The notes: generated from the letters alone by a model not told the origin. DNA of 64,000 bases from Davidsoniella eucalypti (GCA_004009845.1 RMBW01000070.1:100219-164218); one strand, 5' to 3'. Positions 1-13,411 are shown, numbered from the stretch's first letter. Numbers and translations: made by a program.

Positions 1-3000
1 ACTCTGACCTAAGAAGATGAGCATTTGACCAGCCTCAGTAGCCAACGCCTCCTCCATTTCTCTGGTTGTGAGAATGCGCATGGCTAGTCTAGCAAAGTGC
101 TCAACATCCTCCTTCTTGAGCTGTAGGCCATATGAGCCGTTCATGACATCTGAATCCGTACGGTGGTTGGCCGCAAAGTCCATCAGATACTGGCTCATCA
201 AACGAGCAGCGTTCAACTTGATGGCATTTTCGGGGTGAACCATCCAGCGACTAGCACCATCCCAAATAGTAGCACAAGTAGGCGAAAGAAGGGATTGAGG
301 AATGCGTGTAGTGATGATGCGCAGAAGATCCAGGACGACATTAGCTATATCCATATCGGTAGCTTCTGATCCCTCGACGGGAAGCGTGCTGTGGACATGT
401 TTGAGTACTAATTTCAAGTCCTTCTTGTTCTCGGCAGCGGTCGGTCCAGTCTCGAAATACAAGCTGAAAGTCTTGAGAGCTAGCGAGAACACGGCAGGAT
501 TTTCTTGTTGCTTGGAAGCCCAACCGCGTAGGAGACCCAGAAAGGTGGTGGTATGCTCGGTGCCAGCACGGCAGAAAATCTGTTTGACTAGTTCAGCAGC
601 TGCCAAACGGCACTTCTCCGAGTCATCATTGGCCATGACCATGACTAACGGGAGGAAGCACGTGCCAGCAACCTCTTGTACAAAATCATCAGCTGACTTT
701 TGAAGAAGTAGATGGATGATCTCCATGACAGAAATACGACCACCTTCGCGCTCGTACTGCAAGTTTGACACGATGAAGCTCATTTGCTTGGCCCAACGAG
801 CCTTCTTTTGCGGGTAGTCTCTGAGGAACTGGAAGAAGGCACCACGAGCCAAGTCGCGAGTATCTTTGTCCTCATTGGTGATCATAATAGTGCCAACGTA
901 ATCGAGAATATCATATACAGCAGCAGTCTCAACCTTGCGATCCAAAACAGCGCGTAGGAAACTAAAAGTCACATGGCGGTAAAGGGGATTGGTAAGATCG
1001 TCCTTGAGCTTCTCGGTGAGGGCATCAATTGCAACAGAACGGACCTCGATGTCGGGGCGATCACGAAGAACGATCGAAAGGAATTTGAGAGCAGCCTGGG
1101 CAGCATCCGTTGTTGAAGAAGCGGCTTGGCTGATGGTCTTCGTGGCTTCCTTGGCAGCAACTTTATAGACACCAGCAGCGTCAGCAGTCGAGAAAGGAAC
1201 CTTGGAGATAGTAATCAGCAACTTGAACACGGCAATCTTGACCTCTTCCTCGCCATCAACGATAGAGTCACCAAGAATTGGGATAAAGCCACTGAGGTTT
1301 GTCGGGTTGCGAAGACTATCAAAGCGCTTAGTAACAGCGCGAAGCAGATCCAATGCGAAGCGGATCAACTTGTACGTATGCTTCGTGGTAGCGGCGCGAT
1401 CACTCTTCTTGGCACCCTTGACAATTAGATAGCGGCGTAGCTTGGGGTCAATCTTGGGCTGCTTGGCGACCTTTTGACTAGCATAGACCTCTTTGATAAC
1501 TTCATAGCAGAATATCATGCTGTCACGACTCTCTGCAGCCGAGTTCTGGATGAGACCGGCCGAGATACGGCTCAGCAAAGAATCAATCTTGCGAACAATC
1601 TTCAAATCGACCTTTTGCAGTAGCATTTGTTGCATGGGAGCAACAAGATCGACCAGATGCGTGATCGATGCAGTCTTCGAAATAAGCTCCATGGAGTCTT
1701 GACTCTTACTAGACTTGATTTCCTTCATGGTAGTTGTATATCCATCAGCATCCTTTTCCTGGCCAATGACACCAAAGATATCGTCCATTATGATAGTCAC
1801 CATAATTGACAAACAGTAGTCTAGACTGCCTTGACCAAATTCGGGGATGACAGCCAAAAGCAACGAGTGCATGGTGTATGAGAGAACATGCAGTTGGTAA
1901 CCGCGCTGGAGAGCACCCTTCAGTTCGTTGAGGATGAAGCCAAAGTATTTAGAGCCAAGAACTACGGCAATCTTGACTAGAGTATCACGGGCCATCTCAC
2001 GCGACTCCCACGCCTTGGAGCGCAGAATGTGGCAGATATCTGTAAGAACCGAAGCTAGACGAGCGCCCATCTCCGACTCGGGAAGAATAACGAGTAGCTT
2101 GACAACGATAACACCCACAGGAACACGATACGAAACCTCGCTCTCGTCCTTTTCGTGCAAGTGCTTCATCATAGGCGGTAGGAAGTTGTTGATGATGTCG
2201 TTGTTCATCTTTTCCTGGTCTGGGACGGTCAATGAAAGACGAAGCTTCTTAGGAATATCTGACGTAGCTTCACTATCGATTTCCATTTCAGACGAGGCCT
2301 GAGGACGCTCCTTCCAAGCAGCCATAAGGGAATCGGCAAACTTGCCCATCAGGCGAATATTCTGCTTCTGGAGAGTAGGCTTGCTCTCGATGTATCCGAT
2401 GTACCGCAGCAAAATCGAGCGGTAGTGCCGGAATTCCAAAGATTGAGCTAGTGCTGACACGACAGTACTAGCATTGGAACCCATGGCAGGGTCAAGACCC
2501 TCACTACGACCAAAGATAAAGTGTTCTAGTAGGGGGATAAAGAACATGCTCAAGTTGGTGCTGCTAATTTCGCACTCTTTGTTAGCCGTGCGAAGCAACT
2601 CGAAAGCCTCTAGTTGCTTGGCAGTCGAGGGACTCAGGATGTTGAAGAAAAAGATAGGTTCGGTTGTGTCCTCTTCCATTTTACGCAGACCCTTCAGATC
2701 AGCAATAGGCTCCCAGTCAGGAATGTGAACAAGCATGTGGCCCATCACACGTAAGCATTCGCGGCGAACAGTCTCGGATACTTCGCGAGCACCACTGAAC
2801 ATAGCGGGCAGCACGATATCCTTGAGCTCGGCCTCGTAGGCAGTCTTAGCCTCACCTTCTTCGGTAGCAGCGACGTCCTCAACGAAGCGTCGTATACCGT
2901 CAGCCGAGTTAGAGGCTAGAATACCATACTCTTCGTCGAACTTGAGATAGAAGGACAGGTTGTACAAGATGGGAAGCCATTGGTGGGCAGATAGTGGGGT

Positions 3001-6000
3001 CTCTCTTTCCTTGGCAACAGCGTTGAAAGCAGCTAGTCGACGATCATAGTCAGGCTCGTCAGAAAGACCATCCGCAAAAGTGTTGAGCTCTGTGCATAAT
3101 TGAGCGGTTTCGACCAGAGTTGTATCGCTCTCAGCGAGTACAGTGAGGACACGGCAGAGTGAGTCTCTGTTCTCGCGATCTGTAAAGTAGCTAAACAGGC
3201 TAGCCAGTGCTTCACGGATCTTAACGGACAAACCAGAAGAATCAAGAAGACGAGGACCTTCGAGAGCAACAAACTTCTCAAGCACAAGTAGAATCTTTCC
3301 CTTAGTGCGGGGGTTGACCTTACGAGGGGGTTGACCCAGCAAACGTGTCGCAATATCAAGAACCGAACGAACGTTTTGGGAAGCATCGACAAACGGCGAA
3401 ACTTCAATGACGGTGTCAACGCAAGCTTCCAAAAGATCATGTGATGAAGTAGAACCCTCCAACACTATGGTGATGTGCTTTAGGGTGCAATCTAGGTTGG
3501 CCTCAATCAACTCAGTCTTAACCAGTTCATTGAACTCAGATTCAATCGCTGGCATGTTGGCTATCTTCACCAAATTGCAAACAACTCCCAGAGAGAAGAC
3601 CTTGACTTCATCCTTGGCCTTCTCGATAGCAAGAATCTCCATTAGCTTAGGTAGCAGCTGGTCGTTGATTCCCAAGAACATGGCAGCCTTGGGCAGTTGT
3701 GACCAAGTGCTGACGAGCTGCATGACGTTAGACACGCCCTGGGTCGATTCGGCAGGTAGTTTATCAAGACGAGGAGAGATCAGCTCGGCAACCATGGGGC
3801 CAGCGTAGGGTGTCCATTCGAACATGGGAGCATTGCGGAATAGTGAGTTGACGCATTTAAGACCGGCGATACGCGCAGAGCGAAGAAGTGAGTCGTTGCT
3901 TGTCTGTTCATCCAATTCCCCAGTCTCTTGGTCCTCCTCAGTTATGCCACGGAGGCGGCGCGCACAGAAAAATAGACAGTAAAGGACGGCATTGGCTAGA
4001 ATATCCGTGTATGGGAGCACACTAGAGCCGAGTTCGTTGATTAGTGAAGACGCCATGTTTAAGAATCCAAACTGTTGGCGTACGGGAACGAGCTCTTGGT
4101 CGACAACTTCTATTCTGAGGCCCTTTTCACTCAAGATGCGCACGCCACGCAGAGCACCGAGCGAAATGTCGATAAAGCTGCCAAGATCAGCGACACTCAA
4201 GTTACGTAGAACAGCAAGACGGGTAGCTTGTAGACCGTGACGGCCACTAGCGATACCCTTCTTGGAGATAGTCCGACCATACAGCAGACGCAGCAACACA
4301 GGCATCAACTCCTCGCGGTGAGAAGGCTGGATCTCATGTTCACCTTGAAGTAGTAAAGTGAGTTCATTCTTGAACTTGGAATCGTCTAGAAGAGCCTCGA
4401 GACGTTCGGAGTAAGGATAGACACCATTTTGCTTCCAGGTGAGAATGCCTTTGAGGGTAAGGCGCTGAATATCAACGTCACCGTTCTCCATAAGGTGAAG
4501 TAAAGCAGAGTAAACCTTTTCGCTCTGGAAGAGTACGCGTGGGTTCACGAACTGTTCAATGACACTAAGCATGGCCTTGCGGTCTGATAACGACCAAGAC
4601 TTTTGCACATCACGATCCGTTTCCTCAGCTAGAGTTTCGGCGGCTTCATCATCGTTGACAGACCACGAAAGGAAGTGAGGGACAAATTGGCGAGACTTGG
4701 TTTCCGCAATACGGGGCATTGCAATGAGTGCCTTGAGGGCACGGCCACGAGCCTGGTCGGAGTATTGCTCAATGAGGCTTTGCTTCTTATCAAACGCAGC
4801 AAGCAATTGGCCGACGGCATCTTGGACAGACTCAAACACCCGCTTCAATTCAGTCTTGATTCTCTCGACATTTGTACACTCGAAATCAGTGATAACACGC
4901 TTGTCGAAGTCAGTCGGTTGGGATGCTGGGCCACTCCATCGGGGTGAAGGTACTGTAAGCCAGTCAAATGCCATAGCCGCAATGTGTTGTTCGCCAACCT
5001 TCGTCTCAGAGATCTTGGCTAAAGTCTCAATAGCATAGTCCCAAACAGGCGCAAGCTTAACGGTCAAAATACCAAAAAGGTACGCGGGAACGGCTTGTTG
5101 CAACCAGGGCTGTTCGATAGAAGCATAACTGATGCCTAGCTTCCGCGCAAGCATACCGATATGTCTTGCGCTTGCCAGTTCAAGCGGGGTATGCTCGATA
5201 CCGACCATAGTGTCGACAGCCTCATGCATGTCCTTGTTACGGAACAATTCTCTTAACAATAATAAACTATTGTAACGTAAATCATGTGAGGGGGCGGAAA
5301 GGTTGGCGACCAGAGACATGATAGCAGTTTCAATGTCCACTGGAGACTCTGAAGCACGCTTGGCTGTGTTACCGTTACCACGGGTCTGAGCAGCAAGTTG
5401 TTGCTCATAGCTAAGCATAGCTTCGAGGAAGCCTACTGAGCGGCCAAACCGAGGCAAAGCAGCCCGAAGTAGTGGTTGAAGAGAAGCATCGACATCACCA
5501 GCCCCACGCACCATACGTAGATAAGCGTGAAAACCACGGCTGATGATAAAATGTACTTCGTCCGAATCTAAGGTTGTTGTTGGGCGAAGAGACAGCTTTA
5601 GCTTGCGCAGCATCAACTCTGCGATACGGGCGTTTGTTGATGGGTGCACACTGCAGGATTCCAAAACCTGTAACAAAGAAGCATACTTGGGCAAGCATTT
5701 GTCTCGCCATGTCTGGGGGTCTTTGTCGTAAGCACCCCGTTCTGGGAAAGGATATATCTCGAGTTTCTCGAATTTGTTGACGATTTGAGCTTGCCAGCCC
5801 TGGGGAATGCTGAAACCTTCCTTGTCTGTGGGAGAGGGGATGGCATTCAGCTCGCGCAGCCGGGGAAGGAGAAGGCAGAGAAGTTCTTCGTTATCGAGAT
5901 CGGCATAACAGGTAGCAACAAAACTGAGATGTGAGTTAGCACTAATATGGCACGATGTGTTGCGACTGATGGTGTAACATACCTCTGGAAGGGCTTAAGG

Positions 6001-7358
6001 AATAGACTCTTAAACCGGCTAGGATCCAACTCGGCAAACAATGTGCAGAATTGAATATACCATCTCATGAATGGGTCGCTGTTCATGATGACTGTGAAGG
6101 TAGTGAGAGATGTGATCAATGAGTCGATAGGAGCCAACTGCCACATGTTTGCAACGTTGTATATGACATTATTCCAAAATGGAGCGGCTTGGTTTTTGGC
6201 GATTGAGAGCTCAGCTTTGGAGATGGCTTCCAAGATCTTGATCATGGACTTGACAAGAGGATTCCAGTCCACAATTCTGTAACCTTTCCGGACTGTCATT
6301 ATGGCGCCGTAAACTCGGAGGAGTGGTAATAACCGCCATGGTTCCTCGACATTCTTTGGGCTTTCGATTTGAGTGTTACCAAACTCGCATATGTTCGTGA
6401 GCGTCTCTACCATGTTCTTCGCATTTGAATGATGGATGATGCTAGTAACAACGCCGATAGTAACGTCTGTCCAGATAGTATCCTCAGCCAACGCAAACTC
6501 TTCTTGGGGAACTGCGCGCAGCAATGCGATGATAATTGCAGAGCCATTAGTGTGGACGGTCTCGCTGTTTCCCTTGCAGGCCTCTGCAAACATGGTCATA
6601 AGACCATCGTTGAACAGAACGAACTGGCGTTCGCCTTTCTGTGCATACAAGTCTTTGCGGATATGTAACATCAGCTTTTGAAGTGAAGACTCTCTAGTTG
6701 AAGGCGAGGCAGCTTTCTTAACGAGGAAGCTCATGGCCTCGGCAGCGAACCGTGCAATATATGGGGGGTTTTTGGCCTTGCCAAGCAGCGGCGAGAGAGC
6801 ATCGTATGTTGGGCGTAAGTCTGGCACAATCAACTTGGAGAGGTATTTGAACAGGAAGGCAAGAGCACCAAATGTCCATTCTATGACATCAACGCTCTGT
6901 GGCTGGCTGGCCACGCCAACGATCAGCACGAGAGCCCTTGGGTAGTACTTCTCGAAGCGCACACCCAGATCATGGGCAAAGGCCGTCATCAAGTCAAGTA
7001 ACGGCTCCAAGCTTTCTTTATCATTGGTCTCGATGTGCCTAGCCAGCAGATTGAAGATGCGGTCCTCGAAATGTATAATCTGGGCCAGCGTTTCGCACAG
7101 CGGTATAGCTTCACGGCGGAACGACACAAAGCTGCGCGAGATGATCATCTCGCTCCATTTATGCACCCCAGTGCCGAAATATGAGGTCTCGGCAGCATCA
7201 TCTTCGGCGTCGATTTCGTAACGGCGGATCTTCTTGATGGGGTCGAGAGAGTGAAGTTTGGAGATCTTGGTCGAGAAAGACTCCCAGCGGTGGTTTTTCT
7301 GGTGTGGCGTCGACGGCTTCGCCTTCTTCTTGACGATGCGGCCTGATGAGGGCGGCAT
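1..7358 (-). CDS. UTP20: U3 snoRNP / SSU processome protein Utp20 (C-terminus beyond window)
   Basis: Giant HEAT-type helical-repeat protein of the 90S/SSU processome, needed in the nucleolus for early pre-rRNA cleavages and 18S rRNA production. The start is the ATG at 7358-7356, which opens a basic N-terminus followed by HRWESFSTKISKLHSLDPIK, typical of the Utp20/DRIM family. One intron is visible: exon 1 is 7358-5983, the intron is 5982-5924 (59 nt, GTATGT donor, CTAAC branch, CAG acceptor), and the reading frame rejoins in phase 2 as FQ-S-FVATCYADLD. Exon 2 appears to stay open to the window edge, giving about 2,433 residues in view; I translated long stretches of it and found no stop. Family members are about 2,500-2,700 residues, so only the extreme C-terminus is missing. 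It is divergent to DRN1 across 464 bp. The family call is from recognition, not from a search. Confidence 0.93.
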
Positions 7359-7822
7359 CTTGACAATCTTTTGTTGTTTATATGCTGATTATGGTGAGGC
7401 GATTATAAAGAGGAAGGGGCATCAAAACAGGGAGAATTTTGGGTAGAATTGGCCGACTGTCGTAGCCTTGACTCTACTTTCGGGCAACTGCTTCAGAAAT
7501 TTCAACTGGCAATCATCAAGATAACTTACTTCAAGTCGAACTTTCCAACTTTTTTTCTGCAAGTCCGTAGCGCCCCACTATAAAGTTCAGTAAATTTTTG
7601 TCGGCTGAACTCTGGCTTGGCGGATAAGCCTATTGATGTAATCCCTGTATCTTATCGGACCAATAGAAATACAGTCGCATGTGATGGACAATACCAGGGA
7701 GCTGCCAGCCTTTTTTTGGGTCTGCTTTTTTCGGGTCTCAAGAGCAGAGCATCGCAACCTTCAACTCAAGTCAGTCTAGTCAGTCTGGCCCAAGCAATTC
7801 ATCGAGTCATCAAGTGTTTGCC
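7359..7822. promoter_or_regulatory. Divergent promoter between UTP20 and DRN1
   Basis: This 464-bp gap separates the starts of UTP20 (leftward) and DRN1 (rightward), so both promoters and 5' leaders must lie here. It contains A/T-rich tracts such as AAATTTTTG near 7590 and a T-run near 7550. I see no canonical TATA box and no motif I can assign with confidence. Shared control of the two RNA-processing genes is inference. Confidence 0.5.
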
Positions 7823-9530
7823 ATGGCCTCGCCTAAAATGTAAGTTTGGAAAGCGTTGATATCTTCTATTTTCTCTGTTTTCTCTCACATGTCGTACGTA
7901 TCATCGCTACTAACATTCCAAAAGTATCGTCATCGGCAGCCCTGAGGGCAATCTACGGCCTCTCTTACAAAAACTCGCTACACTACACTCGAAGAACGCC
8001 TTTTCATGTGCTATCGTCACTGGGAATTTGTTCAGCTCTGAGAATGACGACACAGTTGCCGACATTCTTTCTGGGGCTTTAGCCTTTCCTCTCTCGACCT
8101 ACTTCACCTACGGCACGAAACCACTCCCACCCAGCATCTTACAAAAAGTCGAGGCTCATGAGGACATCTGCGAAAACCTCATCTTCCTTGGATCGCGTGG
8201 TGTCATCACCACCCTCGATAAGCTGCGCATCGCCGCGCTCGGTGGTACCCTTGATACGTCACTCGAGGGAACTGCTACCAACCGCCTCGAGCCCGTCTTT
8301 TCACGAGGTGATGCTTCCGCACTACGTGGTGCCGGAAACGCAGACATTCTGATCACGGGAGCCTGGCCTGTTGGTGTACAAAAGTCTTCCCAGGTAACAA
8401 TCAATGGCATTGTAGGCCCTGTTCCGGGTACGAAGGAGATTGCAGATCTTTGCGCCGTGCTTAAGCCTTCTTATCACTTTACGGCCAGCACTGGCGACTA
8501 CTTCTACGAACGCGAGCCCTTTCTTCACCCCAGTGAAGATGTCTCTTTGCCGCCAAAGATCACTCGCTTCATTGCTATGGCGCCGTATGGCAACTCTGCG
8601 AAATCCAAGGCTCTATATGCGTTTACACTGAACAAAGAAATCACAGAGGTGCCTCCCGGTACTACACCTAGTCCCTTAGAGTTTGAGGGAAAGTCAAAAC
8701 ACAGTAAAGACCCCGGGTTTAGTCGCTTCTCGCAATCTCACAATGATGACCGTGGCCGGCGGAAGCGAAAACGCCAGGCATCGCCGCCCCCAGGTCCGGA
8801 TAGATGTTTCTTTTGCTTGTCTAACTCCAACTTCGAGACACACATGTGTGGCAGCATCGGTAACGAAAGCTATCTAGCCACTGCCAAGGGTCCAATCACT
8901 ACGCCTACAACTTTTCAAAATAATGGCATCGATTTCCCATGTCATTTCCTAGTCATTCCATTGCCACATGCCCCGACAATCGCCGGTATGGGACCCGTAG
9001 ATGATCCCCAGAGCGATTCAGTTCGCACTTATAATGAGATGTCTCGGTTCCGTGAGGCTCTTCAGGCGATGGTTGCATCCAAGTCGAATAATAAACTTGG
9101 TGCTGTCACTTGGGAGATCAGTCGAGCTCGGAATATTCACATCCACTGGCAATTCATTGCAGTTCCCGAAGTTCTCATCAGCAAGGGACTTGTTGAGGCT
9201 GGCTTCCGCGTCGAGGCTGAGAACCTCAACTATCCAGAATTTACCAGTAAAGATCTAGCTCTACATGGACAGGTGCAATCTGGTGACTTCTTACGTGTGT
9301 GTATCTGGAGCACAAATGGGAAGACGAAAACAGAAAAGACATTGGTCATGCCACTTGATCCGGAGTCTCGTTTTGATCTCCAGTTTGGTCGTAGAGTCAT
9401 GTGCAAACTATTAGGTTTAGAAGACCGTACGAAATGGCAAGACTGCGTACAGTCTACAGAGGACGAAACAACAGATGTAGAAAGATTTCAGGCGGCATTC
9501 AAGCCATGGGATTTTACTGTGGATGAGTAG
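7823..9530 (+). CDS. DRN1: CwfJ-family protein, Drn1 / CWF19-like 1 (lariat-debranching associated)
   Basis: Relative of yeast Drn1 and human CWF19L1, which associate with the debranching enzyme Dbr1 and late spliceosomes in lariat-intron turnover. A tiny first exon, 7823-7839, encodes MASPKI with the last codon split. The intron is 7840-7924 (85 nt, GTAAGT, CTAAC, AAG), and exon 2 runs 7925-9530, giving 540 residues. The N-terminal half (IIVIGSPEGNL..., then FSCAIVTGNLFSSEND) has the Drn1/CWF19L1 phosphoesterase-like fold pattern. A basic linker (GRRKRKRQ) precedes the CwfJ C-terminal region with DRCFFCLSN and a HIT-like segment FPCHFLVIPLPHAPTI. Length and domain order fit the family. Without the small exon the protein would wrongly start inside the N-terminal domain. 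Confidence 0.9.
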
Positions 9531-10181
9531 AACCGATTATACATAAATGATACCAATACAGCGTACAAGATAAATATAACAAGCTTCTTGCAACTAGATT
9601 ATTGAGAATATTAGGGTTTATATATATAATAGGGTTGTTCTAATTGTACTAGTATTAGCAAGGCCTTGAAACAAGTGGCACTACTAGGATCTAGTCAAGG
9701 CTCAAGGCTTTTTAGGTCTAGAATTAGCTCAGGAACTGAGTTTGGTGGGAGGCTTTTAGAGACCAAGCACGCCCTGTTTGGTTGTTTGGTGTAGCACCAG
9801 CTCCAAGTAAGCTGCCAGCTTGGCCTTAATATACCTTAATCTTAGTAGTGATTGGCCCTTAGGCTGTCAAGCTATATTGCCAGCAACGGAATTTGTTTTT
9901 TTTTCTCTGGAGGGAGGCGGTCTCGAGTTTACGATCCGTGCGGAAAGAAGCAGTAGAAGAAAGAGAAGCTTTGTCCCTTTGATTATTTTCTTCTTTTCTT
10001 ATTTTTTTTCTTCTATTTTCCATCTCGCTCGCCTACAGGATAGGTGGCTTTAAATCGATTAGACACAAAAAGAGAATATAGAACCGATTCGTATTCTCTG
10101 CGCTTTCTCTGCGAGAACGCATCTCCTCAATACTCGACACCGACGCTCTTCCAACCACTAGGGCATGCGATAGTTGCCACG
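9531..10181. other. Intergenic, DRN1 3' region and ERJ5 promoter
   Basis: This 651-bp tandem-gene spacer has an A/T-rich start that is probably the DRN1 terminator and poly(A) region, including a TATATATAA run near 9620. A pyrimidine-rich stretch at about 9985-10025 is probably the ERJ5 leader. No open reading frame, RNA gene or repeat is supportable. Confidence 0.5.
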
Positions 10182-11614
10182 ATGAAGTTCTCTGCTGTTT
10201 GTGTTGGCCTCCTGGCGCTGCTGTCGCCTGTGACGGCCGCCTGGAGCAAAGAAGGTGAGATTACTACAATATGAGCTCTTTAACTAGGCGACAGCGATAT
10301 CATAGAGCCGTGGATTGCTAACGTCTGCTTGTTTTCTATTGACAGATCGCGAGATCTTCCGCGTCCGCGCTGAAATCCAGTCTGCCGAGGGCGCCGACTA
10401 TACCTTCTACAAGTACATGGGCATTGAACCCAACGCCAACCAGGAAGATATCAAGAAGGGCTACCGCAAAATGACGCGCATGCTGCATCCCGACAAGGTG
10501 CGCCAGCGTCTGTTTGCCGAGAAGTCCGCCGACGCCAAGGCCGATAAGAAGAAGGAAGCTAAGCCTAAGCAGCCCACGCGCTCCGAAATCAACAAGGCCA
10601 TCAAGATTGCCTCCGACAAGCAAGCCCGTCTGACCATTGTCAACGACATCCTGCGTGGACCTGGCCGTGAACGTTACGACCACTACCTTTCCAATGGCTT
10701 CCCTCTCTGGAAGGGCACTGACTACTACTACACGCGTTACCGCCCCGGTCTGGGCACCGTCTTGACCGGCTTCTTCATCACCGTCGGAGGTGGCTTCCAC
10801 TACATTGCCATGTATATGAACTGGAAGCGCCAGCGCGAGTTTGTCGAGCGCTACGTTAAGTTTGCTCGTGATACTGCCTGGGGTGATATTGCCGGCCGCG
10901 CTGCTGCCCCCGTGCCGGTTACTGCGCCAGAGCCTGCCGAAGAACCTGAAGAGGCCGCCGCCCCGATTCCCCGTAACCGCCGCGAGAGACGTCTGATGGA
11001 GAAGCAGGAGAGAACGGATGGTAAGAAGCCCGTTCCTAAGCGCAAGCCTGGTAGACTCCCTGCTTCTGCTTCTGCTGCTGCTGCCGATGAGGAAGAGGTT
11101 ATCGAGTCTGGCCCCGTCGGTGCTCGTAGACGTGTCGTTGCCGAGAATGGCAAGGTCCTGGTTGTTGATTCTTTGGGCGATGTTTATCTCGAGGAAGAGG
11201 ACCGTGACGGAAACGTCAACGTGTTCCTCCTGGATGTAAGTTTCATTTTTTCTGATCTGACCCTTTTTTCTCCTCACGTGTGTCTGATAACGTTGCTAAT
11301 TTTTCATGTCCTTTTAGCCCGAAGAGCTTGCCCCCCCTACCATCAGAGATACCGCCATCTTCCGTATTCCCATCTGGGTCTCCAACACTGTCAAGGCTCG
11401 TCTAGGTCTGGCTAAGAAAGGGTCCAGTGCTCCCGTGGATACCCAGGGTGACGATACCTCGTCCTCCGATATCCCCCAGGATACGCCTGATCACTCTGGC
11501 TCCGAGTTCGAAATAGTCGACAAGTCCGTGGACGATCTTGGTAAGGTCAAGACGTCCGGCTCTCAGGCTCAGTCGGCTGCTGCCAAGAAGCGCAAGGCTA
11601 CTAAGAAGCGGTGA
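10182..11614 (+). CDS. ERJ5: ER membrane J-domain co-chaperone Erj5
   Basis: Type I/II ER-membrane DnaJ protein that supports Hsp70 (Kar2) function and ER folding homeostasis. Three exons, 10182-10254, 10346-11235 and 11318-11614, give 419 residues. Both introns (91 and 82 nt) have GTGAGA/GTAAGT donors and CAG/TAG acceptors, and both keep the frame. Residues 1-20 are a signal sequence (MKFSAVCVGLLALLSPVTAA). The J domain spans about 42-115, with the catalytic HPD at 72-74 (MLHPDKV). A hydrophobic segment near 140-165 (GTVLTGFFITVGGGFHYIA) is the membrane anchor. The tail is charged and ends KKRKATKKR. Yeast Erj5 is shorter, about 295 residues, while filamentous-fungal versions carry a longer tail, as here. 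A long antisense frame over this gene is a codon-bias shadow. Confidence 0.9.
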
Positions 11615-12427
11615 TGCTGTGATTACTACTATAGGTGCGAGTATATGGTGAAGGGTGAATAGCAAGGTTGGCATATCATACATAAATAAAGCAAAACATG
11701 AAAGGCCTCCCTGGCACTCAAAATAGACGTACATGCTTCCAACATTCATTGATCTTTTGGTCTGGAAGAGACTAGGACCAGGACCCTGGCTCTGGTGTAA
11801 GTGACTAATGACGTCACAAGCAGTGACATAACGATCAATCCAGGTGTATCACGGTAGGACGGCTTTTTGCATGCATGGACTAACCAGTGAATGGATTATC
11901 TGATTGCAGTTTCTGTGAGTTGTTCTGAGTTTGAGTTTATTGTGATGCTACTTTCCAGTATTGCTTTCCTAAAAAATTAAAGACTAAAAAGTGTTTGGAG
12001 GAAAGTATTGAACTCCCTTAATGTTCTTGCGTTGGGTACCAACACTGAAACGGCCACAGCAAAAGCTGTATCAGATCAACATAGCAAGAATAGGAGGCAT
12101 AGAATAAAAATAAAAGCACAACATAATCATAAAGGCTAGGCAACTCCGAGAGAAGAGTTTGCTAGTCTTAGATAGATCCCCCTTTCCTTGTCCTATCCCC
12201 CCCCAAGAGAAATGCCGAGCCCCAAGTAAGAGCCATGATGAAAACGCAATGAAAAAAGGTATATGTCGTTAGTGAAAAAGACTCTTAGTAAGCTTATGAA
12301 ATCGTGGTGGTGATAGTTATGTAATAAAAGGTGGGTAAGGTAACGAAAAGAAGAAGAAAAAGCCGAGAAAGGATGCCGATATGCGATGGTTAGAGATGTG
12401 AAAAGACAAAGAGAACAAATGATATGT
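11615..12427. other. Convergent intergenic region, ERJ5 / Q-rich gene
   Basis: This 813-bp gap lies between two convergent 3' ends, so it should contain both terminators. An AATAAA-like ATAAATAAAGC sequence lies near 11683 downstream of ERJ5. The rest is A/T-rich, with a short C-run near 12196-12204. No gene is supportable. Confidence 0.5.
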
Positions 12428-13411
12428 TTACATGATCTCCATGGCATCAGCAGCCGAGTGGACCTGACGAGGCTGCTGCATCATATCCATGCGCTGAAAA
12501 TCACGGGGTGTTGAGTTTAGGCCATTATCATAGACACGGTCAAAGGCTCCCGGTCTGTAATTAACAGTGCTAGCCTGGGTACCGAAGTGGGAGTACACGA
12601 CGTCCTTTAGACTCTGTTGCTGGAGCATTTGCAGGTGCAGTTGGCGTTGCTGCTCCTCCTCCCGCTGGCGGCGTAGGCGTTCATCACGCTCAGCTTCCCG
12701 GCGCATGACTTCCTCGTAGCCGTTCATCATATAAGGTTCAGGGGCACACGAGCCGCCACAGCCATCTTGGGAGAATGGGTTCTCGTCAGTGTTGATCCAG
12801 CCTCCAGTATTACTTTGGACGGCATAACCAGCCTGGATCTGCTGTGTCTGGAGATGCTGTGTTTGAGTACGCAAGTCAGTGGCCTCTTGGTGTTGCTGGT
12901 AGTCGTCAACGGCCATATCTTGGTCCATATCTTGCTGCTGTTTCTTCTCATTCACGAGCCTAGCAAAACGAGCTACCGCGCGCTGCTCCTCAGTTTCCAG
13001 GCTGGTTGAAGTCCAGGCATTGGCGGGATCCTCGCCGGGCATGGACGGCGAGAAGATCTTCCACAGGTCAAGTAGGCGGGTCTTCTGGGATTCGTCGGCA
13101 ATGCGGAACAGTTGGATTTGGCTGGGCGAGAGTGAGTTGGGTTCAATGCCGTAAGCACGTAGGCGAGCCTCGTTGGAGAGATGGTGCCGGGTGGTTGTTG
13201 GGGCAGGGGCCGGAGCAGAGACCGGAGCGCTTTGGATATAGTGCACAGAGGCAAAGGTGGCCGGAGCCGGCACGGGCATGCTCGGGTTCTCAACGGACGC
13301 GGCCATCTGGGCGGCCATGCTGGGGTTGAAAGAAAGGGTACGGCTGAAGAGGGCGATCAGGTCATCTTCTTGAGCCGAGGAGGCCGGCATCTGCTGGAAG
13401 GAGACAGACAT
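12428..13411 (-). CDS. Unrecognised Q-rich protein with C-terminal coiled coil
   Basis: I do not recognise this protein. The frame is open from 13456, but the first part has TAC-TTG-rich leader-like codons. I chose ATG 13411 (MSVSFQQMPASSAQEDD), which gives 327 residues. Visible parts are a proline/alanine-rich stretch near 55-80, a segment LSNEARLRAYGIEPNSLSPS followed by QIQLFRIADESQKTRLLDLW that looks like a short conserved helical module, and a Q-rich middle. A charged heptad-like coiled coil (EEVMRREAERDERLRRQREE) lies near 230-250, followed by a Q-rich tail. There is no signal peptide or membrane segment. Upstream, a GTACGC donor-like site at about 13480 hints at a spliced 5' leader. 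A transcription- or RNA-associated role would be a guess. Confidence 0.72.
   Translation of the reverse strand: MSVSFQQMPASSAQEDDLIALFSRTLSFNPSMAAQMAASVENPSMPVPAPATFASVHYIQSAPVSAPAPAPTTTRHHLSNEARLRAYGIEPNSLSPSQIQLFRIADESQKTRLLDLWKIFSPSMPGEDPANAWTSTSLETEEQRAVARFARLVNEKKQQQDMDQDMAVDDYQQHQEATDLRTQTQHLQTQQIQAGYAVQSNTGGWINTDENPFSQDGCGGSCAPEPYMMNGYEEVMRREAERDERLRRQREEEQQRQLHLQMLQQQSLKDVVYSHFGTQASTVNYRPGAFDRVYDNGLNSTPRDFQRMDMMQQPRQVHSAADAMEIM

Noticed and set aside
10336..11277. 313-codon open frame on the minus strand opposite ERJ5
   Set aside because: It mirrors the GC-rich third codon positions of ERJ5. It has no recognisable domain, and the plus strand carries a clear J-domain gene with good introns.
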